Assembly: GCA_037893245.1 (NCBI GenBank)
Contig: JBAIAA010000262.1
Span: forward strand, 2,728,001-2,792,000
Reading direction: 5' to 3'
From: Crossaster papposus
Lineage: Eukaryota; Echinodermata; Asteroidea; Velatida; Solasteridae
Length of the DNA stretch: 64,000 bases
Positions 37,568 to 44,724 of the stretch are shown one piece after another; within the stretch, counting starts at the first letter, position 1; each line of letters begins with the position of its first letter. The translations under genes were made by a program, and so were the position numbers. The notes beneath the pieces were generated by a model, which did not search any database, had not been told where the DNA came from, and saw nothing but the letters and a program-made list of their open reading frames with translations.

Positions 37568-37687
37568 AGTGTAAATATTTGTAGATATCATATGAAGTTG
37601 AGTAATTTGGAAATTTATTTTGTGTAACTGTGTGCGGGACTACCGAGGGTCATATTTCCTGGGGAGGGCAAACCGGGGTATGTGACA

Positions 37688-38000
37688 AGTGGGGGCTTGT
37701 CCGGGAAAGTAGAAACAAGTGAAGAAGCCGGTAGTCTATGGTATACAATTATACAGAATAGAGATTCAAAGTGGTTTATGGAAGCCTTTAATTGTTAGGC
37801 AGCGTGCTGCATGAAACGCATAAATTGCGATGCTTTTGGACATTGTTGGCAATTATATAATGTGCTCTGGATCGCACGGAACTAAGCCGTTGTTATGTAA
37901 GTTAGGCATGCTAAGATTCTTCACTTACAAACGCACTTGTATTACGATTGGCGTGTTAGTGACAGTATTGTTCTTGTGCATAGGCCTATCAGTTGTAACC
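37688..38000 (+). other. Retrotransposon leader between 5' LTR and gag
   Basis: A 313-bp untranslated leader. It holds the primer-binding site at its start. From 37830 it is open in the gag frame for 57 codons before the preferred start at 38001. That extension includes a hydrophobic stretch of about 18 residues (around 37944-37998) that could be a membrane anchor if translated. No other feature is visible. Confidence 0.7.
37690..37706 (+). promoter_or_regulatory. Primer-binding site, tRNA-Pro-like
   Basis: TGGGGGCTTGTCCGGGA, two bases after the LTR end. It is the complement of a tRNA 3' end and differs at one position from the well-known tRNA-Pro site TGGGGGCTCGTCCGGGA of murine leukaemia virus. 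The mismatch (T for C) could still pair with G by wobble. Confidence 0.8.
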
Positions 38001-40685
38001 ATGGAATTTGAAAAGTACCTTAGTCTTGGCAAATCGTTGGGTCTGGAAGGGAAAGATCTCATAGATTTTGCGCGCGAAAGGGAGGAAGCTCAACGCGAAA
38101 AGGAAAGGTCTGAGCGCGATAATCGGGCAAGAGAGCGAGATCAAGCTAGGGAACTCAAGGAAGTCGAATTGAAATTAGAGCTTCAGAAAAAGGCGAACAC
38201 TTCTAGTAAGGCCGAAACACTCCAAGTAAAGAAACCCAAACTTCCACCTTTCAATGACGGTCGCGATGAAATGGACGCATATCTCCGCCGGTTTGAAAGG
38301 TTTGCAAAGGTAGCAGGTTGGCCAAACAAAGATTGGGCAATTTCGCTAGGTACCTTGCTTACGGGAAGAGCGCTAGAAGTTTACGGTCGGTTACCCATAG
38401 AGCAAGCTGACAATTTTAGTGACTTGAAGGCAGCATTGTTGCATCGGTACAATTTGACAGATGAAGGTTTTAGAGTTAAGTTTAGAACCGCAAAACGTGA
38501 ACTAGGTGAAACATTCAATCAATATGCTGATCGCTTGAAAGGTTACCTCAATCGCTGGGCCGAATTAGGTGAAGTAGCAAAGACATACGACGGCCTTAGT
38601 GATTTGCTATTGCGTGAGCAAGTTATTTCGACTTGCGGGAAAGACTTAGCATTGTACCTTAAGGAACGCAAACCAAGTAACATTCAAGAAATGACTAAAT
38701 TAGCCGACAAGTTTGCAGAGGCTCATCGTAGGACAGATGTCGATAGACCCGTTCGGAAATTCAATAGTCTTAACTATCCACACGCTGAAAACAAAGATGC
38801 GTCGAAGTCTAAAACAGTTGTCACAAACAGAGATGAAAAAATGCGAGAATGGGAAGTACGCGAATGCTTTGTTTGCGGTAAAAAGGGGCACATAGCGCGT
38901 AATTGTAGGCAGCGAAGACAACCGTGGACAAAACCATTCAAAACTCAATCTGCGAGCCTGCAAATAATAGAAGAAACCGAGGATAAAACTGTGCAAGAAA
39001 TGCAAAAGGTCGCTGGGTGCATTACTAACAAGTTTTCACTTTGCAAATGTGCAGGTCAAATAGGCGAACATTTGAAATTATCTTGTGGTCACGAAGTTCC
39101 CATGATTAGTGTCGCATGTACAATCGGTAACCGAATGCCAGTGAGTGATGGGTATGTTGGCAATGAAATTATTAAGGTTTTGCGTGATAGCGGATGTAGC
39201 ACAGTTGTTGTCAAACAGAGTTTAGTCGAGAATGAACAATTGTTGGAGACAATGCAAAAATGTGTCCTTTTAGACGGTACGGCACGAAATGTTCCAGTCG
39301 CGCGTATTCGAATAGATTCGCCGTATTTTGTAGGAACCGTAAATGCATTGTGTATGCCGAATCCCCTGTACGATCTTATATTAGGAAACATTACAGGTGC
39401 TAGAGACCCTTGTGATCCGAATCCCAGTTGGTCACCTGAGATCAAACGGAACGACTCGCATGAACAGAAACGCCAAAACCCTCGTGACGAAAAAATGGCT
39501 GCTGTAGAGACAAGAGCGCGAAAGCTAAAGAAAGACACGGACTTGCGTCCTCTTAAGGTTCCCAAGGCGCCAAATCTTTCTGAATCTCGTACAGAAATAA
39601 TTCAAGCGCAACACGAAGATCCGGCGTTGAATAAGCTTTGGACACTCGCGGAAACGGGACAAAGTAGAAAAACGGGTAAGAATAACGAGACGAGGTATTT
39701 CGTCTCGAAAGAATTACTCTACCGTGAATTCGCTTCACCGTCGACAGAAAACGATCGCGTAATCACACAACTGGTACTTCCAAAGAAACTGCACTCAAAA
39801 GTATTAAAGCTCGCGCATGATTCCACCATGGCAGGGCATCTCGGTATTAAGAAAACAACGGACCGCGTACTCGCAAATTTCTTTTGGCCAGGCGTTCAAG
39901 GCGACATCCGAAGATACTGCGTGTCGTGTGATATATGCCAAAGAACAGTCGCAAAAGGCCGTGTCGGCAAAGTCCCACTCGGCAGAATGCCGTTAATTGA
40001 CACACCGTTTAGACGAGTAGCCGTAGACTTGATAGGACCAATTCACCCCCTCACGGAACGAGGCAATCGATATATTTTGACTTTGGTTGACTATGCAACG
40101 CGCTACCCGGAAGCCATAGCCCTTCCTAGGATTGAAACAGAACGTGTGGCTGAAGCGTTGTTAGAAATCTTCTCTCGAATGGGCGTACCGAACGAAATAC
40201 TTTCAGACATGGGCACACAATTCACCTCGGATTTAATGAAAGAAATAGGCAGACTAATGTCATTGAAGCAACTGCACAGTACCCCTTACCATCCAATCTG
40301 TAATGGACTCGTTGAGAAATTCAATGGCACACTCAAACGAATGTTAAGGCGCATGTGCAATGAGAGACCACGTGACTGGGATCGGTATATTCCTGCGTTA
40401 TTATTCGCGTATCGAGAGTGTCCTCAAGAGAGCCTGGGTTACTCTCCCTTCGAACTCATGTACGGTCGTTCAGTACGAGGTCCACTTACTATCCTTAAAG
40501 AGTTATGGACGGGAGAAACACTAGACGAAGAAGTGAAGACTACTTATCAGTATGTCGTAGACTTACGTGAACGGCTAGAGTCTACTTGTGAATTAGCTAG
40601 AGAAGAGCTCGCTAAGTCCAGTATTCGCTATAAGAAATACTACGACGCGCGTACTCGAGATAGAAAGTTTGTCACCGGCGACTGA
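38001..40685 (+). CDS. gag-pol: Retrotransposon Gag-protease-integrase polyprotein (ends at in-frame TGA)
   Basis: An 894-residue frame. I chose ATG 38001 because it lies in ACCATGG and begins the charged Gag helix; the frame is open from 37830. Order of domains: charged coiled-coil-like region (about residues 20-65); Gag capsid-type helical region (about 81-243); CCHC zinc knuckle CFVCGKKGHIARNC (289-302, nt 38865-38906); aspartic protease with DSG at Asp396 (nt 39186) and DLILG at 458; integrase zinc finger with His606, His613, Cys643, Cys646; catalytic core with Asp676, Asp736 and Glu772, the last two separated by 35 residues. The frame stops at 40683-40685 just where the integrase C-terminal module begins. 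Gag would form the particle, protease would cleave the polyprotein and integrase would insert the cDNA. Integrase before RT is the unusual Gmr1-type order. Confidence 0.92.
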   Translation: MEFEKYLSLGKSLGLEGKDLIDFAREREEAQREKERSERDNRARERDQARELKEVELKLELQKKANTSSKAETLQVKKPKLPPFNDGRDEMDAYLRRFERFAKVAGWPNKDWAISLGTLLTGRALEVYGRLPIEQADNFSDLKAALLHRYNLTDEGFRVKFRTAKRELGETFNQYADRLKGYLNRWAELGEVAKTYDGLSDLLLREQVISTCGKDLALYLKERKPSNIQEMTKLADKFAEAHRRTDVDRPVRKFNSLNYPHAENKDASKSKTVVTNRDEKMREWEVRECFVCGKKGHIARNCRQRRQPWTKPFKTQSASLQIIEETEDKTVQEMQKVAGCITNKFSLCKCAGQIGEHLKLSCGHEVPMISVACTIGNRMPVSDGYVGNEIIKVLRDSGCSTVVVKQSLVENEQLLETMQKCVLLDGTARNVPVARIRIDSPYFVGTVNALCMPNPLYDLILGNITGARDPCDPNPSWSPEIKRNDSHEQKRQNPRDEKMAAVETRARKLKKDTDLRPLKVPKAPNLSESRTEIIQAQHEDPALNKLWTLAETGQSRKTGKNNETRYFVSKELLYREFASPSTENDRVITQLVLPKKLHSKVLKLAHDSTMAGHLGIKKTTDRVLANFFWPGVQGDIRRYCVSCDICQRTVAKGRVGKVPLGRMPLIDTPFRRVAVDLIGPIHPLTERGNRYILTLVDYATRYPEAIALPRIETERVAEALLEIFSRMGVPNEILSDMGTQFTSDLMKEIGRLMSLKQLHSTPYHPICNGLVEKFNGTLKRMLRRMCNERPRDWDRYIPALLFAYRECPQESLGYSPFELMYGRSVRGPLTILKELWTGETLDEEVKTTYQYVVDLRERLESTCELAREELAKSSIRYKKYYDARTRDRKFVTGD
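40683..40685 (+). other. In-frame TGA splitting the pol frame
   Basis: This is the only stop in the frame running from 37830 to 42389. The same frame continues without interruption past it, and the next ATG is 13 codons downstream at 40725. The downstream residues continue the integrase tail, so the stop lies inside a domain rather than between domains. A premature stop by point mutation is more likely than programmed readthrough, but the sequence cannot exclude readthrough. Confidence 0.9.
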
Positions 40686-40724
40686 GTCTTAGTTCTCCTA
40701 CCAACTGACGCGAACAAATTACTC

Positions 40725-42389
40725 ATGCAATGGAAAGGACCGTTCCCCGTATTACGGAAAGTTGCACAACACGATTACTGTATCGATATGAACGATAAGC
40801 GGCGTACACTGCATGCAAATCTTCTCAAGAAATACATAGAGCGATCTGACACCGAAAACAAACCAGAAATCATCCATGCAGCGGGAAGTCTTAGCCATGT
40901 TAGCCATAGCGTAATTGATGACGAGATTGAAGAAGGAATGATGGAGGTAAAACTTCTACCAATAACACAAACTGAAACTTGGCAAGATGTGCAACTTTGT
41001 GAGAATCGAACAGAAGCACAAAAACAGCAATTAACAGAAACGCTCGGAGAATACACCGACGTCTTAACCGATCTTCCTGGTCGCACAGATCTTATCGAGT
41101 ATAGCATACAACTCACAACGGATGACCCAATCTACTCGAAAGCGTATCCGGTACCATTCTCAACCCAAGATGCAATAAAGAAGGAAATTGATACCATGAT
41201 TAATCTCGGTGTAATCGAAAAATCGGAGTCGAAATACGCATCACCCATCGTACTCGTGCGAAAGAAAGACGGCACAAATCGGTTTTGCGTAGATTTTCGG
41301 AAAATAAACAGAGTCACCATTTTCGATCCCGAACCAATCCCAAACCCAGAAAACCTCATGGCACAAGTAGGTACCGCGAACTTCTTTACGAAATTGGACC
41401 TTACAAAAGGGTATTGGCAAATACCGATTGCCGACGCAGACAAAGACAAGACTACATTTATTACCGCTGAGGGACTGTACCGATTTACCGTGTTACCATT
41501 CGGAACTGTAAATGCACCAGCTACTTTCACACGAATGATGCGTAAATTGCTTGAGAACCTTCCGCATGTGGTGAACTTCATTGATGACATTCTGATATAT
41601 ACGGAAACTTGGGAGCAGCACTTAGAAACAGTCCGAGAAGTTTTAAACCGCTTGCGCAAGGCAAATTTGACAGCTAAACCAACAAAATGTATGGTCGGAT
41701 ATGATTCCCTCGATTTTCTCGGTCATATTGTGGGGAACGGTGTTGTAAAGCCACAGCCAGAAAAGATAACAAAAATTCTGAATGCAACTCGTCCACGTAC
41801 GAAAAAGGAAGTGAGATCACTCATGGGCCTTGTGAACTACTATCGCAAATTCATTCCGAACTTTTCAGCCATTGCAGTACCAATCACCGATCTGACCAAG
41901 AAAGGGAAACCAAATCATGTGAAATGGGAGGATGCACAGGAACACGCATATAGCACGCTGAAAGCGAGACTTGTCTCTGCGCCTATCTTGCATCTACCAG
42001 ATCATAGTAAAGCTTATGTTCTTAGAACCGATGCTTCTGATGTGGGGATAGGAGCGGTTCTTATGCAACACGATGGCAGCACGCTATTTCCCATATGCTA
42101 CGCAAGTCGCAAACTTCTTGAAAGAGAGCGCGCGTATGCAATTATTGAGCGAGAATGTCTCGCCTTGGTTTGGGCTATTTCCAAATTTCACATGTACTTG
42201 TATGGAACTGAATTTGTTGTAGAAACAGACCACCACCCATTGGCATACTTGACAACTGCTAAGGTCAGTAATAGCAGAGTTATGAGATGGGCACTCAGCC
42301 TCCAGCAATATAGATTCTGTGTGAGAGCCATCAAGGGAATTGACAATATTGGGGCTGATTACTTAAGTAGATGCCCAGGTGAAGTGTAA
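40725..42389 (+). CDS. pol: Integrase C-terminal tail, reverse transcriptase and RNase H (downstream part of pol)
   Basis: A 554-residue frame from the first ATG after the TGA; the open frame itself starts at 40686. Residues 1-40 hold the GPY/F-type integrase tail (WKGPFPVLRK, then RTLHANLLKKY). Reverse transcriptase spans about 110-345: KLDLTKGYWQI with Asp225 (nt 41397) and the FIDD box with Asp287 and Asp288 (nt 41583-41588). RNase H spans about 425-550 with Asp436 (TDAS), Glu477 (REC), Asp502 (TDHHPL) and Asp545 (GADYLSR), so all four acidic residues are present. These enzymes would copy the element's RNA into DNA. It is in frame with the upstream gag-pol part and was probably one polyprotein before the stop arose. 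Whether it is made separately is unknown. It stops at TAA 42387-42389, 111 bp before the 3' LTR. Confidence 0.93.
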   Translation: MQWKGPFPVLRKVAQHDYCIDMNDKRRTLHANLLKKYIERSDTENKPEIIHAAGSLSHVSHSVIDDEIEEGMMEVKLLPITQTETWQDVQLCENRTEAQKQQLTETLGEYTDVLTDLPGRTDLIEYSIQLTTDDPIYSKAYPVPFSTQDAIKKEIDTMINLGVIEKSESKYASPIVLVRKKDGTNRFCVDFRKINRVTIFDPEPIPNPENLMAQVGTANFFTKLDLTKGYWQIPIADADKDKTTFITAEGLYRFTVLPFGTVNAPATFTRMMRKLLENLPHVVNFIDDILIYTETWEQHLETVREVLNRLRKANLTAKPTKCMVGYDSLDFLGHIVGNGVVKPQPEKITKILNATRPRTKKEVRSLMGLVNYYRKFIPNFSAIAVPITDLTKKGKPNHVKWEDAQEHAYSTLKARLVSAPILHLPDHSKAYVLRTDASDVGIGAVLMQHDGSTLFPICYASRKLLERERAYAIIERECLALVWAISKFHMYLYGTEFVVETDHHPLAYLTTAKVSNSRVMRWALSLQQYRFCVRAIKGIDNIGADYLSRCPGEV

Positions 42390-42500
42390 ATAACGTAATA
42401 AGTGTATACGGTTAATAATCCATAAAGTATTGTAATTATGGGTGGTAAGAATAATCACCTGTATACTAAATTGGAGAGTAATTATCTTGGAAGGGGATGT
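42390..42500 (+). other. Short 3' untranslated region of the retrotransposon
   Basis: 111 bp between the pol stop and the 3' LTR, AT-rich, with no env-like or other frame. It ends with the polypurine tract. Confidence 0.8.
42489..42497 (+). promoter_or_regulatory. Polypurine tract
   Basis: GGAAGGGGA, three bases before the TGTCAC start of the 3' LTR. This is the expected place for the plus-strand DNA primer. Confidence 0.75.
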
Positions 42501-43806
42501 TGTCACGATGTGAATTAATTTAATGAAATTACTCTTCGAAATTTGTACATATTAGTAAAAACCGAAAACTAACATTGATTTTTCAAAGAGTTGAGGTTAC
42601 GTTAGTCGAACGCACTTATGAGTGAACACACATTTATCTGTTTATGGTAAACCCCAAGGTATCATTATTATGTTAATAATTACTTTCACGTGCATTCCCA
42701 TTGGTTGAATCTACATCATTCGAGGAATGTCTTTCCTTTGTAGTTAATGCTAAGGTGTGGGAAACAATAGGGCCGAAAATCACGAGATATTTTCCGTGGA
42801 ATTTGTCGGCAGGGTTATTGGAAAGTATAGTGAGATACGGCATTCGAGATAAGAATCTTGAGAGGAGAGGGCTATGTTTGCCAGCCTCATATTTTTGATG
42901 AGTTGGGCCAGCTAATGAGAGCTGAAGACATATTTTGTGTGGTGCTGTATAGCATATAATATAGGCCACGTCTGGGCTATTGAGAGCCTCTGCTATATGT
43001 TTTGCGAGAACCAGGATCGTCAAGACCTGTAAGTGTTATAAATGTATAATTTTGATAAAGTTGAAGGTTTGGAGTTATAATTTACGAAATAGATTATTTG
43101 TTGAAGACCCTTGAAATTTAGGGGAGGTTTAGATAACTTGTTTTCTTTTGACACGGAGTGTTTGCCTAATTCGAGTATATATACATTGCTATAATCATGA
43201 AACAGCCGTTGTATAGTTTTTTCACATTGTGTTTTATACTTGTTTCATAAGTTGAGGCAATTTCATGCCCAAATATATATAAATCAAAGAAGTTAAGAGG
43301 GTCTAATATATATAGAGAGAAATGATTCATTGTAATTAACGACAGGGTTCCTCCGTGAGAGACGGAAGCAAGGGCTGCTGGAAGGGAGTAGTTACGGCCA
43401 AGACTAACAGCCAAGTTCAGGGGGCAGCTGGGCATTCCATCATAGCCTTGCAGCCTATCGACCAGGGACCCAGTACCGCGTCATACAAGAGGCTGCACTG
43501 TCACCGCTGCTGACCGCTGCAGTCGCCCCAATCACCAGGTGGAGTCCCGTTTGAGAACTGTACAAACTGTACGAACTGTACAAACTGTTAAAGTGTTGGA
43601 TAAACAAAACTCCTAGTAACTTAATGTAAACTTAACATGTTTAGCTTATTTAGGTTTGTGAATAAGGTGTTGTTACTTTAAATAAAAGTGTAAATATTTG
43701 TAGATATCATATGAAGTTGAGTAATTTGGAAATTTATTTTGTGTAACTGTGTGCGGGACTACCGAGGGTCATATTTCCTGGGGAGGGCAAACCGGGGTAT
43801 GTGACA
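42501..43806 (+). repeat. 3' LTR, 1306 bp
   Basis: Same length as the 5' LTR, offset 6119 bp, with two substitutions (positions 43059 and 43255). The TATA candidate is at 43176-43183 and AATAAA at 43681-43686. It ends GTGACA, followed by the right-hand GTGTG. Confidence 0.96.
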
Positions 43807-43811
43807 GTGTG
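43807..43811. repeat. 5-bp target-site duplication, right of the LTR retrotransposon
   Basis: GTGTG, after which the interrupted monomer continues with CATAAGAAATAAAC. Removing the element and one GTGTG restores monomer phase. Confidence 0.92.
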
Positions 43812-44453
43812 CATAAGAAATAAACACCTGATGTCGGAACAAGCCCTCGAGTTAAATATGTAAAGGGAGAGAAGTATGCATAAGGAATAAACACGTGATG
43901 TCGAAACAAGCCCTCGAGTTAAATATGTAAAGGGAAAGAAGTGTGCATAATAAATAAACACCTGATGTCGGAACAAGCCCTCGAGTTAAATATCTAAAGG
44001 GAAAGAAGTGTGCATAAGAAATAAACACCTGATGTCGGAACAAGCCCTCGAGTTAAATATGTAAAGGGAAAGAAGTGTCCATAAGAAATAAACACCTGCT
44101 GTCGGAACAAGCCGTCGATTTAAATATGTAAAGGGAAAGAAGTGTGCATAAGAAATAAACACCTGATTTCGGAACAAGCCCTCGAGTTAAATATGTAAAG
44201 GGAAAGAAGTGTGCATCAGAAATAAACACCTGATGTCGGAACAAGCCCTCGAGTTAAATATGTAAAGGGAAAGAAGTGTGCATCAGAAATAAACACCTGA
44301 TGTCGGAACAAGCCCTCGAGTTAATTATGTAAAGGGAAAGAAGTGTGCATAAGAAATAAACACCTGATGTCGGAACAAGCCCTCGAGTAATATATATGTA
44401 AAGGGAAAGAAGTGTGCATAAGAAATAAACACCTGATGTCGGAACAAGCCCTC

Positions 44454-44670
44454 GAGTTAAATATGTAAAGGGATTGAAGTGTGCATAAGAAATAGACACC
44501 TGATGTCGGAACAAGCCCTCGAGTTAAATATGTAAAGGGAAACAAGTGTGCATAAGAAATAGACACCTGATGTCGGAACAAGCCCTCGAGTTAAATATGT
44601 AAATGGAAAGAAGTGTGCATAAGAAATATACACCTGATGTCGGTACAAGCCCTCGAGTTAAATACGTAAA
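44454..44670 (+). repeat. Variant haplotype shared with the far left of the window
   Basis: The linked markers GGGATTGAAGTG, AATAGACACC, AAATATACACC, TCGGTACAAG and ATACGTAAAGG occur here and otherwise only near 2.1, 3.1 and 7.9-8.3 kb. This copy has one extra monomer and GATGTCGGTAC where the left copies have GATTTCGGTAC. Confidence 0.7.
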
Positions 44671-44724
44671 GGGAAAGAAGTGTGCATAAGAAATAAACAC
44701 CTGATGTCGGAACAAGCCCTCGAG

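Larger units (their letters stand above)
36382..37687 (+). repeat. 5' LTR, 1306 bp
   Basis: Begins TGTCAC and ends GTGACA (perfect 6-bp inverted ends with canonical TG...CA). Aligned by eye to the 3' LTR it differs at two positions: G at 36940 against A at 43059, and C at 37136 against A at 43255. It contains a TATATATA box at 37057-37064, AATAAA at 37562-37567, and a 9-bp repeat (AACTGTAC core, four units) at 37437-37470. Small open frames on either strand (for example 36582-36779 and 36554-36904) resemble nothing known to me and are probably chance. Confidence 0.96.
36382..43806 (+). mobile_element. Complete 7425-bp Gmr1-like Ty3/Gypsy LTR retrotransposon
   Basis: Full-length element: 1306-bp LTRs at both ends (TGTCAC...GTGACA), 5-bp target-site duplication GTGTG, primer-binding site resembling tRNA-Pro, Gag, protease, integrase, reverse transcriptase, RNase H and a polypurine tract. 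The RT (FIDD box) and RNase H are of Ty3/Gypsy type and the integrase ends in a GPY/F-like module. Integrase is encoded upstream of RT, the reverse of ordinary Ty3/Gypsy. That arrangement is known for the Gmr1 group, first described from Atlantic cod. No env-like frame lies between RNase H and the 3' LTR. An in-frame TGA at 40683-40685 splits the polyprotein; otherwise it looks intact. The two LTRs differ at two sites, so the insertion is recent. Satellite monomer order continues across the insertion, with no sign of rearrangement. Confidence 0.95.

Noticed and set aside
38700..39738. Antisense frames within gag-pol (100-160 residues)
   Set aside because: They lie opposite a clearly coding strand and match no family I know; they are shadows of the sense frame.
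42390..42500. env gene
   Set aside because: Only 111 bp separate the pol stop from the 3' LTR, with no frame of useful length.
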